From NCBI RefSeq assembly GCF_900143005.1, contig NZ_FRCS01000003.1:558001-622000 (forward strand): a DNA stretch of 64,000 nt, in the 5' to 3' direction. The position numbers and the translations under genes are program-made. This DNA is from Cryptosporangium aurantiacum. Its GTDB lineage: Bacteria; Actinomycetota; Actinomycetes; Mycobacteriales; Cryptosporangiaceae. How positions within the stretch are numbered: position 1 is the first letter of the stretch; the number at the start of each line of letters is the position of its first letter. Shown here piece by piece: positions 18,744-28,474 of this stretch. Below the pieces are notes generated by a model. The model was not told the origin of the DNA, did not search any database, and worked only from the letters and a program-made list of their open reading frames with translations.

Positions 18744-20386
18744 CTGCCGGGGTCATTCCGGCGCTTCGCCTTCGAGGGGTTCGGCGTGATGCCGCGATAC
18801 TTGCGCAAGGCGATTGTCGTGGCCGCGGCACCGGCGCCGAGCGCGAACAGGTTGTCACAGTTGCCGTAGAGGTTGGAGAGTCCGCCTCTGGCGAAGAAGT
18901 CCTGCGCCATGACCGCCCCGGCGACGAGCGTGAGGCCGAAGACCCGTCCATCGCTCTTGATCAGCCATTCCACCGGGCGCCAGGCCACGGCGATGAGGTC
19001 GTCGAGCCGCATCCGGATCGCGGCCCGAATCAGCCCAATGGCATAGCGCCGTTGAGCACGCGTCGACAACGGCCGACCGTCCTCCGGCCGACCGGCGAGG
19101 TCTGCCTGCCACGCCGCGAACCCGCCGGTCCGGCGTTGACCGGCGATGACGTCGGCGATCTGCGCCAGGCTCACCGCGAGCCCGCTCCGCCGCGCAATGG
19201 AGATCAGCCCGGTGACGGGGCGCGGACCCGCCATGATGAGCACATAACACAAACCGACGAGGGCACCTACCGCCATCACGCCGAACAACACCCGGTAATC
19301 GATGAACGCCACCAGCACCGCGCCTGCCCCGGCCGATACGGCGCGAGGCGCAGAACCAATCCATTGGACGGCAAGCAAGGCTTGAGAGGGCTCCGCATGA
19401 CCGCTGGCGCTGTACGCCGTGACGGAACTGCCGGTCGTGATCATCGAGAGCCCGATTCCGACGAGCATCGTCCCCACCGCGATGGCTGCCAGGTGCGGCA
19501 CGAACAGAACCCCGACGCCGGAGCCGAACACCACCAGCCCCGCTTGGAGGACGCGGAGACCGCCCCACGCGCCTACCCCGCGTCCACCGACGATGCCCCC
19601 GGCCGCCAAGCCGACGCCCTGGACCGCAACGAGCACTCCCACGTACTCCGGCGGTGCGCCGAGCAACTCCACAATCGCGAACAGCACCGCCTGGAACGGA
19701 CCGGTCACGAGGAACACGACGCTCGTTCCGATGATGACGTGGCGCTGCTGCCGCGTTCGCCACAGCCAGCGCAACCCCGATCCCAGCTTCCTGACGACCG
19801 ACGGCGTCCGTGCCTCGCGTGGCTCGGCAGTCACCCGCCACAAGCCGCACAGCGCTGCTGCGCAGACCGACACCACCATGCTCAGCACGGCGACGCCACC
19901 GCCTCCCACGACGCTGTAGAGCGTGCCTCCGACCAGTGGCGCGGCGATCGAGCCTGTCGCCACGGTCGTCGCCGCGAAGGCGCCGAGAACCCGCCCCCGG
20001 TCCGGCAGCGGAACAAGTAAGGCGAGCGTGCGCAGGGCGTCCAAACGCACGACAGCAGTCAGGCCGCACACCGCGCCGGCGGTATGGATCAGCCAGAGCT
20101 GGTCCGCGTTCCGGACCGTAAGCAGCGGGACCAGCGCCAACGCGGACACCAGATTCGCCGCGACGAGGCTCCCCCGGGGCGCGCGCTCGACGATCCGCAG
20201 AAGGAGAGGCCGTGCCAGCGGCCAGAAAGCGACCCAGGCCAGCACCAGACCGGCGGCGCCGTTACTCCCGGTCAGGTCCTTGACCCAGATCGCCATCGTC
20301 CAGATCGGAAGTGCATCGGCGAACGGCGACAGAACGGCCCCGACGGCAAGCAGTCGGAAGCCCGGCCGCCCCCACTGCCCCCTCAC
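18740..20386 (-). CDS. MFS transporter with unusual C-terminal extension
   Basis: A 548-residue protein. The first about 390 residues are an MFS-type transporter with roughly 12 hydrophobic segments (WTMAIWVKDLTGSNGAAGLVLAW onward). The remaining about 155 residues are not usual for the family: a basic helical stretch (LSTRAQRRYAIGLIRAAIRM), then two further hydrophobic segments (VFGLTLVAGAVMAQ; LFALGAGAAATTIAL). The GTG start overlaps the PadR stop (GTGA), so the PadR regulator controls it. Drug or metabolite export is likely but unproven. Confidence 0.75.
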   Translation of the reverse strand: MRGQWGRPGFRLLAVGAVLSPFADALPIWTMAIWVKDLTGSNGAAGLVLAWVAFWPLARPLLLRIVERAPRGSLVAANLVSALALVPLLTVRNADQLWLIHTAGAVCGLTAVVRLDALRTLALLVPLPDRGRVLGAFAATTVATGSIAAPLVGGTLYSVVGGGGVAVLSMVVSVCAAALCGLWRVTAEPREARTPSVVRKLGSGLRWLWRTRQQRHVIIGTSVVFLVTGPFQAVLFAIVELLGAPPEYVGVLVAVQGVGLAAGGIVGGRGVGAWGGLRVLQAGLVVFGSGVGVLFVPHLAAIAVGTMLVGIGLSMITTGSSVTAYSASGHAEPSQALLAVQWIGSAPRAVSAGAGAVLVAFIDYRVLFGVMAVGALVGLCYVLIMAGPRPVTGLISIARRSGLAVSLAQIADVIAGQRRTGGFAAWQADLAGRPEDGRPLSTRAQRRYAIGLIRAAIRMRLDDLIAVAWRPVEWLIKSDGRVFGLTLVAGAVMAQDFFARGGLSNLYGNCDNLFALGAGAAATTIALRKYRGITPNPSKAKRRNDPGR

Positions 20387-20718
20387 GGCGCCTCGAACCC
20401 GGGCGCCGCGGTGCCACGGGGCCGCCAGCGACGCCGACGCGACTCGCGAGCCGCCTTTGCTGCGGCCGCCTCCATCCGCCCGGCGCCGGTCAGCTGGTAG
20501 TAGCGGCGCCGCGGCCGACCGCTCGGCTGCTCGGCCTCCCAGTAGGACGTGAGCCAGCCGATCTCGGCAAGCCGCTCCAGAATCGGATAGACGGTCCCCG
20601 GACCCAGGTCCGCCTCTTCACAGATCCGCAGGCCCCACATCGGATCCGCCTCGTTCGCGGCGGTGAGGACGTCGATGACCGCCAGCGTGGCCTTGGTCAG
20701 CCGCGGCGGCGTAGTCAT
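20383..20718 (-). CDS. PadR family regulator
   Basis: 111 residues with the winged-helix core of PadR proteins: LAVIDVLTAAN, WGLRICEEADLGPGTVYPILERL and the wing SGRPRRRYYQLTGAG. The ATG at 20716-20718 follows GGAGGT, an excellent ribosome-binding site; longer frames are discarded. It is the short PadR subtype. The first gene of a two-gene operon, it overlaps the MFS gene and probably represses it. Confidence 0.9.
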   Translation of the reverse strand: MTTPPRLTKATLAVIDVLTAANEADPMWGLRICEEADLGPGTVYPILERLAEIGWLTSYWEAEQPSGRPRRRYYQLTGAGRMEAAAAKAARESRRRRWRPRGTAAPGFEAP

Positions 20719-21046
20719 ACCTCCACGGTAAGACGTATATCGAGTACGAGCAATGCCGACGGTTGCACCGGCTCCCCACCACCCCGGCAACTGGAAGCGG
20801 CCCTGCCGCCTCGTGGTTGCGATCCAGACGGTCAGCGGCCGCGAGCATCGACTAACCCGTCCGACCTCCACGTCAAATCAGTCGCTACCCCGGAATGCTT
20901 CGATCCGAGGCGCCATGTGGAAACGCCACGCTGCCGGGCATGTCACCTGCTGCTGCGCTGCCGCGAGAGCCATTCCCGGTGCACGTTTCGGCAACAGCGA
21001 CGCCGCGCCGGTCGCCCGCGCCGCTATGTCAGTCTCAGTGCGCCGT
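20719..21046. other. intergenic, no gene seen
   Basis: 328 bp between the PadR start and the end of the next minus-strand gene. It should contain the PadR promoter; the first 40 bp (AAGACGTATATCGAGTACG area) are relatively A/T-rich. I see no supported coding region. Confidence 0.5.
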
Positions 21047-21454
21047 CTAGAAGAGGTACCCGGCCAGGGCGCGCACGGCTCGTCGGTGACGGGGGGAGAG
21101 TCCGAGTCGGGCACCACCGGCGACTGCACCGTTGTCCCAGAGCGCTGCCTGGGCCTCGACCCAGTGAAGGAAGTCCGCTCGGGCTCGAATGGGTGTAACG
21201 GATCGGGCATCGGCGATCTCCTCCCAGGTGGCGCCGGCCTCGACTGCATCGCGGACGTCTGCCTGGGAGCCCCACGTACAGGTGCGGACGATGGCAGCCC
21301 GCACCTCCAGCAGGCGAAGGTAGGTGCCCGCCGTCAAGGGTTCCCCGAAGTCGGACGCGCGAGCAACGGTGACGCGATGCGCGAGTTGCGCCTCTTCGGC
21401 GAGCAACGCGCCAAGGGAGGCGGCACGCAGGTCGTCCGGACACTGATCGGCCAT
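21047..21454 (-). CDS. small HTH-like hypothetical protein
   Basis: 135 residues, not assigned to a named family. The middle is helical, and TWEEIADARSVTPIRARADF looks like a sigma-4/HTH-type helix pair, so DNA binding is plausible. Third-position G/C is high from 21454 downward but drops clearly upstream, which supports this ATG even though a start at 21655 has the better ribosome-binding site (CAGGAG). It diverges from the XRE regulator across about 400 bp. Confidence 0.55.
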   Translation of the reverse strand: MADQCPDDLRAASLGALLAEEAQLAHRVTVARASDFGEPLTAGTYLRLLEVRAAIVRTCTWGSQADVRDAVEAGATWEEIADARSVTPIRARADFLHWVEAQAALWDNGAVAGGARLGLSPRHRRAVRALAGYLF

Positions 21455-21870
21455 CGGTCCTTGCAGTTCCGAGGCCCCCTCCGTGCCCCGGACAGGGCCG
21501 AGGCAGGCAGGAGGCCGGACGGCCGTTGGGGAATCACGGCCGTCTTCGCTGCCTGCCTCGGCGGGCGCCGGACAATCGCTCCGCACAGCACGAAGTCGGG
21601 CACTGCCGACTCGGGCAGACCAGTCTGGTCCTGGAATCCGGTTGCCGGTCTCCATCGCTGCGCTCCTGCGAATGAGGGGGTTGCGGCGCCGTAATTGACG
21701 CGAGGGGTCGGTAGTGCCATTCGATCGCGAGGTGGTCGGCAATGGCCTGTGGGAAGACCGGAGTTGACTCGCACGGACCCTGAACAAATCTCCGTCCACA
21801 ACGCCGCTCCTCCGAACACTTTGACCGGGCTCTGGGGTCTAGCGTTTGAAACAAAGAGGAAGGAGCCGCG

Positions 21871-23154
21871 GTGGTAGAGAGCCGGAATGCACGACTCGCG
21901 GCGCGAATGGCAGATCTCGGACTCACCCGGGAAGGCCTCGCGCGTGAGGTCAATCGCGTCGTCGCAGGAACTCGTTCGCCCATTGCGGCGGTTGCGACCG
22001 AACGGTGGGTCTATCTGCTGCTGTCCGGCCGGACACGTTGGCCCCGGGCGCATTATCGCGCCGCGCTGGAGGAGATCTTCGGGTGTACCGCTCTCGACCT
22101 CGGCTTCATCCCTCCGTTGGGTAAGCCTGGCGCGTGTCGGCGGGTGCCGACGAGGAGCAAGGAGGTTGACGTGGATCGACGGCGATTCCTCTACCTGGCC
22201 GGTGCCCTCGGCGCAGCGACGGTCACGCTGCCGGACGTGAGGACCGGCGCACGGATCGGTCTGGCCGATCTCGAACGTCTCCGCGCGCCGCTCCACGAAC
22301 TCTGCGTCTTCGACCAGCAGCACGGAGCGGCGAACCTCGTCGGTGCGGCGACTCAGGCCGGGGCCCTCGTGTCCGATGTACTGCGCCACGGAACGATGTC
22401 CGGTCGCGTCCGTCGATCCGCCTACACGCTTCAGGGCGAATACATGACCGCAGCAGCCTGGTTCTCGCTGGACTCCGACAACCTCCCAAGCGCTGGCCGC
22501 TACCTCGATCGCGCGTTGACCGTGGCCGCTATGGCACAAGATCCTCTGCTGCAAGGAGACATCTGGAACCTGATGGCCTACCGCGCGAGCGAGGCCGGCA
22601 ACTGGAATGAAGTCCTCACCATCGCCCAGGCTGGGTTGGCGAGCACAGGGGCACGCCGTGAGCCACGAATCGCCGCGATCATGCACGGCTGGGCCGCCAA
22701 GAGCTACGCGGCGCAGGGATACCAAGGCTGGTCGACCCGCGCGATCGGCCGCGCCCACGACGCCGTCAACAAGGTGACCCAGCCGCCGGCCGCGGAATGG
22801 CTCACGTTCGTCGACCATTCCGAGGTCGACGCGTTCGCCAGCAACGCCGCCCGCCGCATGGGCCGCTATCGCGAGGCCGATGACCTGGCTCAACGCGCTG
22901 CGCTGGCCACTCCCCCAGGTCGCGACCGAAACCGGATCAGCCGCACGCTCATGAGCGTCCAAGCCCGGCTCGGGCTCGGCGAGGTCGACGGAGCAGCAGA
23001 GGCGGCAGAGACGCCGCTTCAGAAACTGCCCGCGCTGCGATCCGACCGGTTGCTCCGCAGAATGCACGACGTCCGGAAGGAGTTCGCGGCCTGGCGTGAG
23101 GTGTCCTCGGCGCGGGACTGGGTCGACCGTTTCGATGCGACCACCGCTGCGTGA
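21871..23154 (+). CDS. XRE-like regulator with TPR-like C-terminus
   Basis: 427 residues of the large actinomycete regulator type: an N-terminal Cro/CI-like region (LAARMADLGLTREGLAREVN ... WVYLLLSGRTRWPRAHYRAAL), then the family's hallmark RRRFLYLAGALGAAT, then helical TPR-like repeats. GTG start with AGGAAGGAG upstream. The GNAT gene begins on the base after its stop, so they form one transcript. Such genes are common next to mobile or secondary loci. It may regulate the adjacent secretion cluster (inference). Confidence 0.8.
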   Translation: MVESRNARLAARMADLGLTREGLAREVNRVVAGTRSPIAAVATERWVYLLLSGRTRWPRAHYRAALEEIFGCTALDLGFIPPLGKPGACRRVPTRSKEVDVDRRRFLYLAGALGAATVTLPDVRTGARIGLADLERLRAPLHELCVFDQQHGAANLVGAATQAGALVSDVLRHGTMSGRVRRSAYTLQGEYMTAAAWFSLDSDNLPSAGRYLDRALTVAAMAQDPLLQGDIWNLMAYRASEAGNWNEVLTIAQAGLASTGARREPRIAAIMHGWAAKSYAAQGYQGWSTRAIGRAHDAVNKVTQPPAAEWLTFVDHSEVDAFASNAARRMGRYREADDLAQRAALATPPGRDRNRISRTLMSVQARLGLGEVDGAAEAAETPLQKLPALRSDRLLRRMHDVRKEFAAWREVSSARDWVDRFDATTAA

Positions 23155-23697
23155 ATGAGCAGCCTCGACCTGCGGCATTACCGCAATCCGTCCGAGGTTC
23201 GTGACCTCCTCGTCAACGTCTACGCAGAGGTCTACGCCCACGAGTTGAACGAACCCTTCTCCACCATCGAGGCGTTCAGTGATCGGCTCGCCGGGCACGT
23301 CACGATTCCGCGATGGGAGTGCGTCGTCGGCTACGACGACGCCGAGCCGGTCGCCTACATCTACGGCGGCTCGCTCCGTGCCACCACCTCCTGGTGGCAC
23401 GACCTCGATCCGCCGGTGTGTGGCGACTTCATCCGCGAGGACGGCCATCGCACCCTGGGCATCTTCGAGCTGATGGTCCGCAGGCCCTGGCGCAAGACCG
23501 GCGCGGCTCACGCGATCCACGAAGAGCTGCTCGCCGACCGGCCTGAGCAACGCGCGTCGCTCGCGGTCGACCATGCCCATCCGCGCGTCCGAGCCATGTA
23601 TGAACGGTGGGGCTACCGGTTCGTCGGCGCGCACCGACCGCCTGGCATCGCGGCACCGCTGCTGGACATCATGGTGCGCGACCTCCGCCCGAGCTGA
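23155..23697 (+). CDS. GNAT family N-acetyltransferase
   Basis: A 180-residue GNAT-like protein. The acetyl-CoA-binding region is LGIFELMVRRPWRKTGAAHAIH (motif A, with RxxGxA-like R-K-T-G-A-A), and the C-terminal VRAMYERWGYRFVGAHR is motif B. It begins directly at the stop of the XRE-like gene. Its substrate is unknown. It converges on the LysM-BTAD gene with 8 bp between the ends. Confidence 0.85.
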   Translation: MSSLDLRHYRNPSEVRDLLVNVYAEVYAHELNEPFSTIEAFSDRLAGHVTIPRWECVVGYDDAEPVAYIYGGSLRATTSWWHDLDPPVCGDFIREDGHRTLGIFELMVRRPWRKTGAAHAIHEELLADRPEQRASLAVDHAHPRVRAMYERWGYRFVGAHRPPGIAAPLLDIMVRDLRPS

Positions 23698-23705
23698 CCT
23701 TCCCG

Positions 23706-26700
23706 TCAGCGCCCGGCCACCCCCATCCGGTCGGGCATGACCTCGCACAGCAGCTGATACGTCACGCGATCGAGATCCTCCGGGACCTCGGCCTCGCGTT
23801 CACTCATCAGCGAACCCAGAAGATGCTCGAGTTCCGCTTCGTTCCCAGCCGCAGCAGCGATCCGCAAATGGTCGCGCCACGGGATGTCGCTGTCCCGGTC
23901 GACGTCAGCCACCCACGCCTGATCGGCGGCCCACCGCGCTTCCCGAAGATCACCGGCGGCCAAGCAGAAGTCGACGAGGTGATGCGCGGTGTCGACGATC
24001 GCCGAAACCAGATGCATCGGCGCGAGGTCAGAGGTCGTCAGCCACGGATAAGGGTTCCGGGCGTTGCTGCTGAAGGCGACGTCCGCTCCGGCAAGAGGCG
24101 CGCCGCGCACGAGGCTCAACGCCGCCCTCAGGTCGGCCACACCGTCCGGGCCCTTCCCTTCCGCGCGGGCCCGCAAGCGCCGGAACAGGTGCCAGTCGAG
24201 CAGGTAGCCGTCACGCAGCCGATAACGCCGCTCACTGTCCAGCTCGGGAAGCCACTTCTCGCCACCGGGGGCTTTACCCAGCCACGTGCGAGTGCGGGTG
24301 ATCGCGACGCGCCGCGCGGCCGGCTCGATGACGCGGTTGGGCCAGAGCGCGTCGTCGAGCCGGTCCGGGGTAGCACCACGACTGCCGCAGCCCGCAAGGT
24401 AGACGGCAACCTCTGCGTGGAAGCGCTGTCGCTGCCGTGGCTGAGTACCCGGCGCTTCGAGGGAGACCGGCCCGAGAATGCCGATGCGCGGCCGCGTCGG
24501 ATCCGCACCGAGCCAGGCCGCGAGGTCGCCATCGAGGGTGTCATCGGGGTTACGCGGAACGGCGGATCGCTGGGTCGACACCTCGTTCGCCATCGCCGAC
24601 GCGTCGGCGACGGGCGGTTTACGTCCATCCCACACTGGATCGGAGGCGGCTTCCGCGTTAGCGGAGGCGTTGCGGTCCTGCTCAGTGGCCTGGTTCGACG
24701 GCGCCTCACCACGCGGCGGAGCGAATAGCCCGTCCCCCTCCGTTAGGTGAAGGGCGGAGTCGGGGGCCGTCGGCGGCTTCGTGGACGCTGAAGAGTCCAG
24801 GCCTCTGTCTGCGGTGGCGAGTAGCTCCGCGAGGGCGCTCAGCTCGATGCGAGGCAGGCTGGCGGCGGTCAGCTCGCCGTCATCTGCCTGGATTCCGAGG
24901 AAGGGAACGTCGAGTCGACCGTCGGTGGCGATCTGCAGCGTCCAGCGCCCGGCGTTCCGGTCGGACGCGATGACTACGGCTGCCGCGCATCGGCCGGCAG
25001 CGGCGAGTTCGGTGTCGAGCGCATCGAGGCTGTTCAGGTCATCGGGGCCGCAATCGGCGGCAAGAAGCACGTAGGGTGTCCAGCCATCGGCGGCGGTGTC
25101 GTTGAGACGTCCGTCAAGTGCATCGGTAGCGCCGCGGTGGCTCACGTTGCCGACGACCTCGGCGACGCGGCGGCGCAATCCTGCGATCCCCTCGGCAGCG
25201 CTTGGGACAACTTCGATGCGCTCTCCGCCGCTCAGGGCAGCAAAGACGCCGACCTCCTCCGCGTCGAATCCAGCAAGCATGACGTCGACGTGGTCGCTCC
25301 AGGTATTGGAGGCGAGCTCGGCGGCGAGGTATCGCAGCAGATCCGCGCAGCGCGCCGGATCACCCACCAGCGTGAGGGTGCCCAAACGCTCGAGGTCGAG
25401 GAGCAGGTGCGTTCCCGGTTGCGAGCCGACGGTTGCCAGGGCCGGGAGGGCTGCTAGGAGCCCCTCCACCGGCGGCAGAACAGCCTCTGCGGGAAGGGTC
25501 CAGCGGGTGCCGTCCGAGACCCACGGCGTCGGTGGCATCGCGCAAGGCTTGGTCAAGAGCAGATGTACGGTCTCGCCGTCGAGCCAGACTCCGACGATGT
25601 CAGGCACCGTGCCTGCCGGTCGGCCCGCCAGGCCGGACCCGAGAACACGGAGCGCCTGGTCGAGACGGTCGGAGGCGACGGGTTGCGCCGCGGCGCGGAG
25701 CTCGGTTTCCGCGCGCGGATCCGACGGCATGGGGACCCGCCTGCCAACGGGACGGTGATTCTGCTGCCGACGGCGTCGACGAGCGAGTATCGCGAGTGAC
25801 ACTGCGGCGAGCAGTCCCGCAGCAGCTAGCGGCGCCCCGACCGGCAAGGCCTGCTCGAGCGTGCTCTCGTGTGTCGTAGCGGCGCCTGACTGGCTGGGCG
25901 CCGTGGTCGACGGTGGTGCGGCAGATCTTGCCGAAGCCGAGGCATCCGGCCGAGGTGTGGACGGCGCGGCACTGGCAGACGCCACGGGTGGACTCGGCGC
26001 GGGCGTGACAGGACCAGGCGCCGGCGGTGCCGGGCTCTTCGGCGCGGTGGATGGCGGCGGAGCAGGTACGACCCGGCGAGCGGGCGAGAATCCGCCATTC
26101 GCGTGTGGTCGGGCGCCGTTGTCCCTGGCGCCCGAGGGAATGAGGATCCGCTGGCCCGGCCCAATGAGGTCGGGGTCAGCGATACCGCTGACGCGGGCGA
26201 GCTGTCGGAATGCACCAGGGTCACCGAGGAAGCGCTCCGCGATTTCCGCGAGCCTGTCGTCCCGGGTAACGGTGTAGATGCCTGCGGCAGTCTCGACGCG
26301 GCCGGCCGCGTGCGTTCGTGGGCCGCGATCTCGGGCGTTGGCCGGTAGCCAGATCGGCTCGCCGGGTCGGATCAGGTCGACGTCATCGATCGCGGTGAGC
26401 GTCGTGAGTTCCCGATAGCGGCTCGAATCGCCGAGGAGGCGCTCCGCGACCTCGGCGAGCCTGTCTCCTTGGGCGACTACGTAGATAGACGGTGCGACCG
26501 TGGCGGCTGCCGGTGCCGTCGGTGCTGCCTGCAGGCGGCTCGTATCGAGCCACGCCGCTGCCGTCGGCGCGGCGCTCGCGGGCGGCGCGCCGCTGGCCAT
26601 CGTGGGTGCACTCGCCAGAAGGACGGCCGCGATCAACGCTGCGACGAGCCGCTGTGGACCACCTAGTCCCGGCAGGCGGATCGACGGCCGGTGCCGGAGC

Positions 26701-26978
26701 GCCGCCGCAGCCTCCACCACGACGCAGAGGGTGAAGCTGAACCAGGCCATCCAGGCAACGGCAGTGAGAACGCGGAGAAACAGAGCGCCGCTGTCCGGCG
26801 CCGTCAACGTGTCGAGCACTTCCGCAACATCCGGTAGGTGATCCGGCAGCGGGGACGGAGCCCAGGTGAGCAGCACGACTGGGCCGCCCGCGACAACTCC
26901 GACGATCGTGACCAGGGCCGCTAAGCCGGCCGCTAATCGCTTCGCTATGCCGGTCGGTGCCGTTGACAGGCTGCTCAT
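23706..26978 (-). CDS. membrane-spanning LysM and BTAD/SARP-like protein
   Basis: 1090 residues. Order: hydrophobic segments at about 13-38, 66-93 and 109-128; two LysM repeats at about 165-213 and 234-282 (each with a GDRLAEVAERLLGD-type core and an I-x-L/I-P end); a Pro/Ala-rich linker 300-370; one membrane segment about 378-399 followed by RRRRR; a long cytoplasmic part; and a C-terminal helix-turn-helix/BTAD-like region from about 840 (RIGILGPVSLEAPG to the end). LysM outside and BTAD inside would let a wall-binding module signal to a regulatory domain. Its ATG overlaps the cpaF-like stop (ATGA), so it is last in the minus operon. Confidence 0.85.
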   Translation of the reverse strand: MSSLSTAPTGIAKRLAAGLAALVTIVGVVAGGPVVLLTWAPSPLPDHLPDVAEVLDTLTAPDSGALFLRVLTAVAWMAWFSFTLCVVVEAAAALRHRPSIRLPGLGGPQRLVAALIAAVLLASAPTMASGAPPASAAPTAAAWLDTSRLQAAPTAPAAATVAPSIYVVAQGDRLAEVAERLLGDSSRYRELTTLTAIDDVDLIRPGEPIWLPANARDRGPRTHAAGRVETAAGIYTVTRDDRLAEIAERFLGDPGAFRQLARVSGIADPDLIGPGQRILIPSGARDNGARPHANGGFSPARRVVPAPPPSTAPKSPAPPAPGPVTPAPSPPVASASAAPSTPRPDASASARSAAPPSTTAPSQSGAATTHESTLEQALPVGAPLAAAGLLAAVSLAILARRRRRQQNHRPVGRRVPMPSDPRAETELRAAAQPVASDRLDQALRVLGSGLAGRPAGTVPDIVGVWLDGETVHLLLTKPCAMPPTPWVSDGTRWTLPAEAVLPPVEGLLAALPALATVGSQPGTHLLLDLERLGTLTLVGDPARCADLLRYLAAELASNTWSDHVDVMLAGFDAEEVGVFAALSGGERIEVVPSAAEGIAGLRRRVAEVVGNVSHRGATDALDGRLNDTAADGWTPYVLLAADCGPDDLNSLDALDTELAAAGRCAAAVVIASDRNAGRWTLQIATDGRLDVPFLGIQADDGELTAASLPRIELSALAELLATADRGLDSSASTKPPTAPDSALHLTEGDGLFAPPRGEAPSNQATEQDRNASANAEAASDPVWDGRKPPVADASAMANEVSTQRSAVPRNPDDTLDGDLAAWLGADPTRPRIGILGPVSLEAPGTQPRQRQRFHAEVAVYLAGCGSRGATPDRLDDALWPNRVIEPAARRVAITRTRTWLGKAPGGEKWLPELDSERRYRLRDGYLLDWHLFRRLRARAEGKGPDGVADLRAALSLVRGAPLAGADVAFSSNARNPYPWLTTSDLAPMHLVSAIVDTAHHLVDFCLAAGDLREARWAADQAWVADVDRDSDIPWRDHLRIAAAAGNEAELEHLLGSLMSEREAEVPEDLDRVTYQLLCEVMPDRMGVAGR

Positions 26979-28474
26979 CCGGCTGCCTCCATCGGTCTGA
27001 GAACGCTGTCGAGCGGTCTGGCCCAGGTGCCCTGCTCGCTACTGATCCAGCCGGCGAGCGCGCGGGCGTCGTACCCGACCCGCAGCAGCTGATCGCGGGT
27101 CCGCCCCGGAAGGTGCTTCGGAACGGCCCGCCCGTCGCTGCCGGGACCGAACACGGTCGTGGTCGCGATCCGGTCACCGATGACCCCGTCGATCTCCTCG
27201 ATGTGCGACACGAACCGGTGCTTACGCCCGCCGATCGCGGTCTCGTCCTGCACGGTGACGTACACGACCAGGTCGAGGGCGTTCCCGGCCATCCGCCGGG
27301 CCAGCTCCACGGTCATGTCCTTGCCGTGGGAGAGCGACAACTCGATGATCCGCTCGGTCACCGCCTGCGGCGTCCGCGCGTGGATCGTGCACATCGACCC
27401 CCGCGAGGTCGTCATCGCCTGCAGCATCGGCACGATCTCCCGCGACCGCACCTCACCGACGATCACCCGCAGCACACCCAACCGCAGCGACAACGGAATC
27501 AGGTCCGCGATCGTCACCTCACCCGCCGGACGCCCCGAGAAGTCCCGCTCCCCGTGCCCCTCCCGGGCCTCGAACGACATCGCCCACGGATGCCGCGGCG
27601 ACGCGTGCAACCCCAGCTCCCGGGACTCCTCCAGCACCACGAACGCTTCCTGCCGCGGGATCTCGGCCGCCAACGCCCGCAGCAGCGTCGTCTTTCCCGC
27701 CCCGGCCAAACCGGCGACCATGATGTTCAGCCCGGCCCGCATCGCCGCGGACAGGAACTCCCCCATCAGCGGATCGATCATCTCCGACAGATCCCCACGG
27801 CCACCGGCCAGATCCGGCAGCGTCACGTCCAACGTGGAATGCCGCCGGATCACCGCGTAGGGCCGGTGCGACACCTGATACACCGCCGCCAGCCGCGACC
27901 CGTCCGGCAACTGCAGATCCAACACCGGACGCGACGTCGACAGCGACCGCTCGGTCGACCCCGCCCGCCGCGCCGCGGTCTGCAGGATCTCCACCATCTC
28001 CTCGTCGGACTCCGCGATCGGCGACCCGACCTCCACCGCCCCGGTCCGCCGGGTGATCCGCACCCGATCGCACCCCAGGACGTGCACTTCCTCGATCGAC
28101 GGATCCGCCAGCAACGCCTGCAGACGACCCAACCCGACCAGATCGGCGATCACCGCCTCCAACAGCGCCCGCTCGTCAGCCGCCCCCAACGGCACACCCG
28201 CCCGCCGCTGCGCGTCCACCCACTCCGCGACCTGCTGACCGGCGACCCGGTCCCGTTCCCGACGACGATCGTCCTCAGAAACGTCCGGATGATTGCGTAA
28301 CCACAGCGAGAGCCGCTCGCTGATCTGCCGCCCCAACAACCGCACCGCCGCGTAGTCCACGGCGGCCTGCGCAGCAGGTCGCGTACTCCTCTCGCCACCT
28401 GATCGTGGAGCAGGGAGGTTGGGTGCCGACTGCCGGTCCGGAGGCTGAAAGGCGGGCTGGATCGGCACGCTCAC
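26975..28474 (-). CDS. CpaF/VirB11-type secretion ATPase
   Basis: A 499-residue CpaF/TadA-like hexameric ATPase that powers pilus or type IV secretion assembly. Walker A is GLAGAGKT (about 255-262), the Asp box is LEESREL (281-287), and Walker B is RVIVGEVR (336-343), with His-box residues in CTIHARTP. The N-terminal helical domain (PSIEEVHVLG) is typical. The GTG start at 28472-28474 overlaps the ParA-like stop (GTGA). Its gene order SAF - MinD-like - CpaF copies cpaB-cpaE-cpaF of Tad loci, and it can also stand in for VirB11 beside the VirB4/VirD4 genes of the facing operon. Confidence 0.92.
   Translation of the reverse strand: MSVPIQPAFQPPDRQSAPNLPAPRSGGERSTRPAAQAAVDYAAVRLLGRQISERLSLWLRNHPDVSEDDRRRERDRVAGQQVAEWVDAQRRAGVPLGAADERALLEAVIADLVGLGRLQALLADPSIEEVHVLGCDRVRITRRTGAVEVGSPIAESDEEMVEILQTAARRAGSTERSLSTSRPVLDLQLPDGSRLAAVYQVSHRPYAVIRRHSTLDVTLPDLAGGRGDLSEMIDPLMGEFLSAAMRAGLNIMVAGLAGAGKTTLLRALAAEIPRQEAFVVLEESRELGLHASPRHPWAMSFEAREGHGERDFSGRPAGEVTIADLIPLSLRLGVLRVIVGEVRSREIVPMLQAMTTSRGSMCTIHARTPQAVTERIIELSLSHGKDMTVELARRMAGNALDLVVYVTVQDETAIGGRKHRFVSHIEEIDGVIGDRIATTTVFGPGSDGRAVPKHLPGRTRDQLLRVGYDARALAGWISSEQGTWARPLDSVLRPMEAAG

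Noticed and set aside
18110-20020. A 636-codon plus-strand open frame opposite the MFS gene
   Set aside because: Its translation is Arg/Pro/His-rich low complexity, while the minus strand encodes regular membrane helices.
21334-23748. An 804-codon minus-strand open frame over the XRE and GNAT genes
   Set aside because: No domain is recognisable and the opposite strand carries two coupled genes with clear motifs.
26957-28300. A 447-codon plus-strand open frame opposite the CpaF-like gene
   Set aside because: It is antisense to a strongly conserved ATPase and consists of Arg/Pro/Gln-rich sequence.
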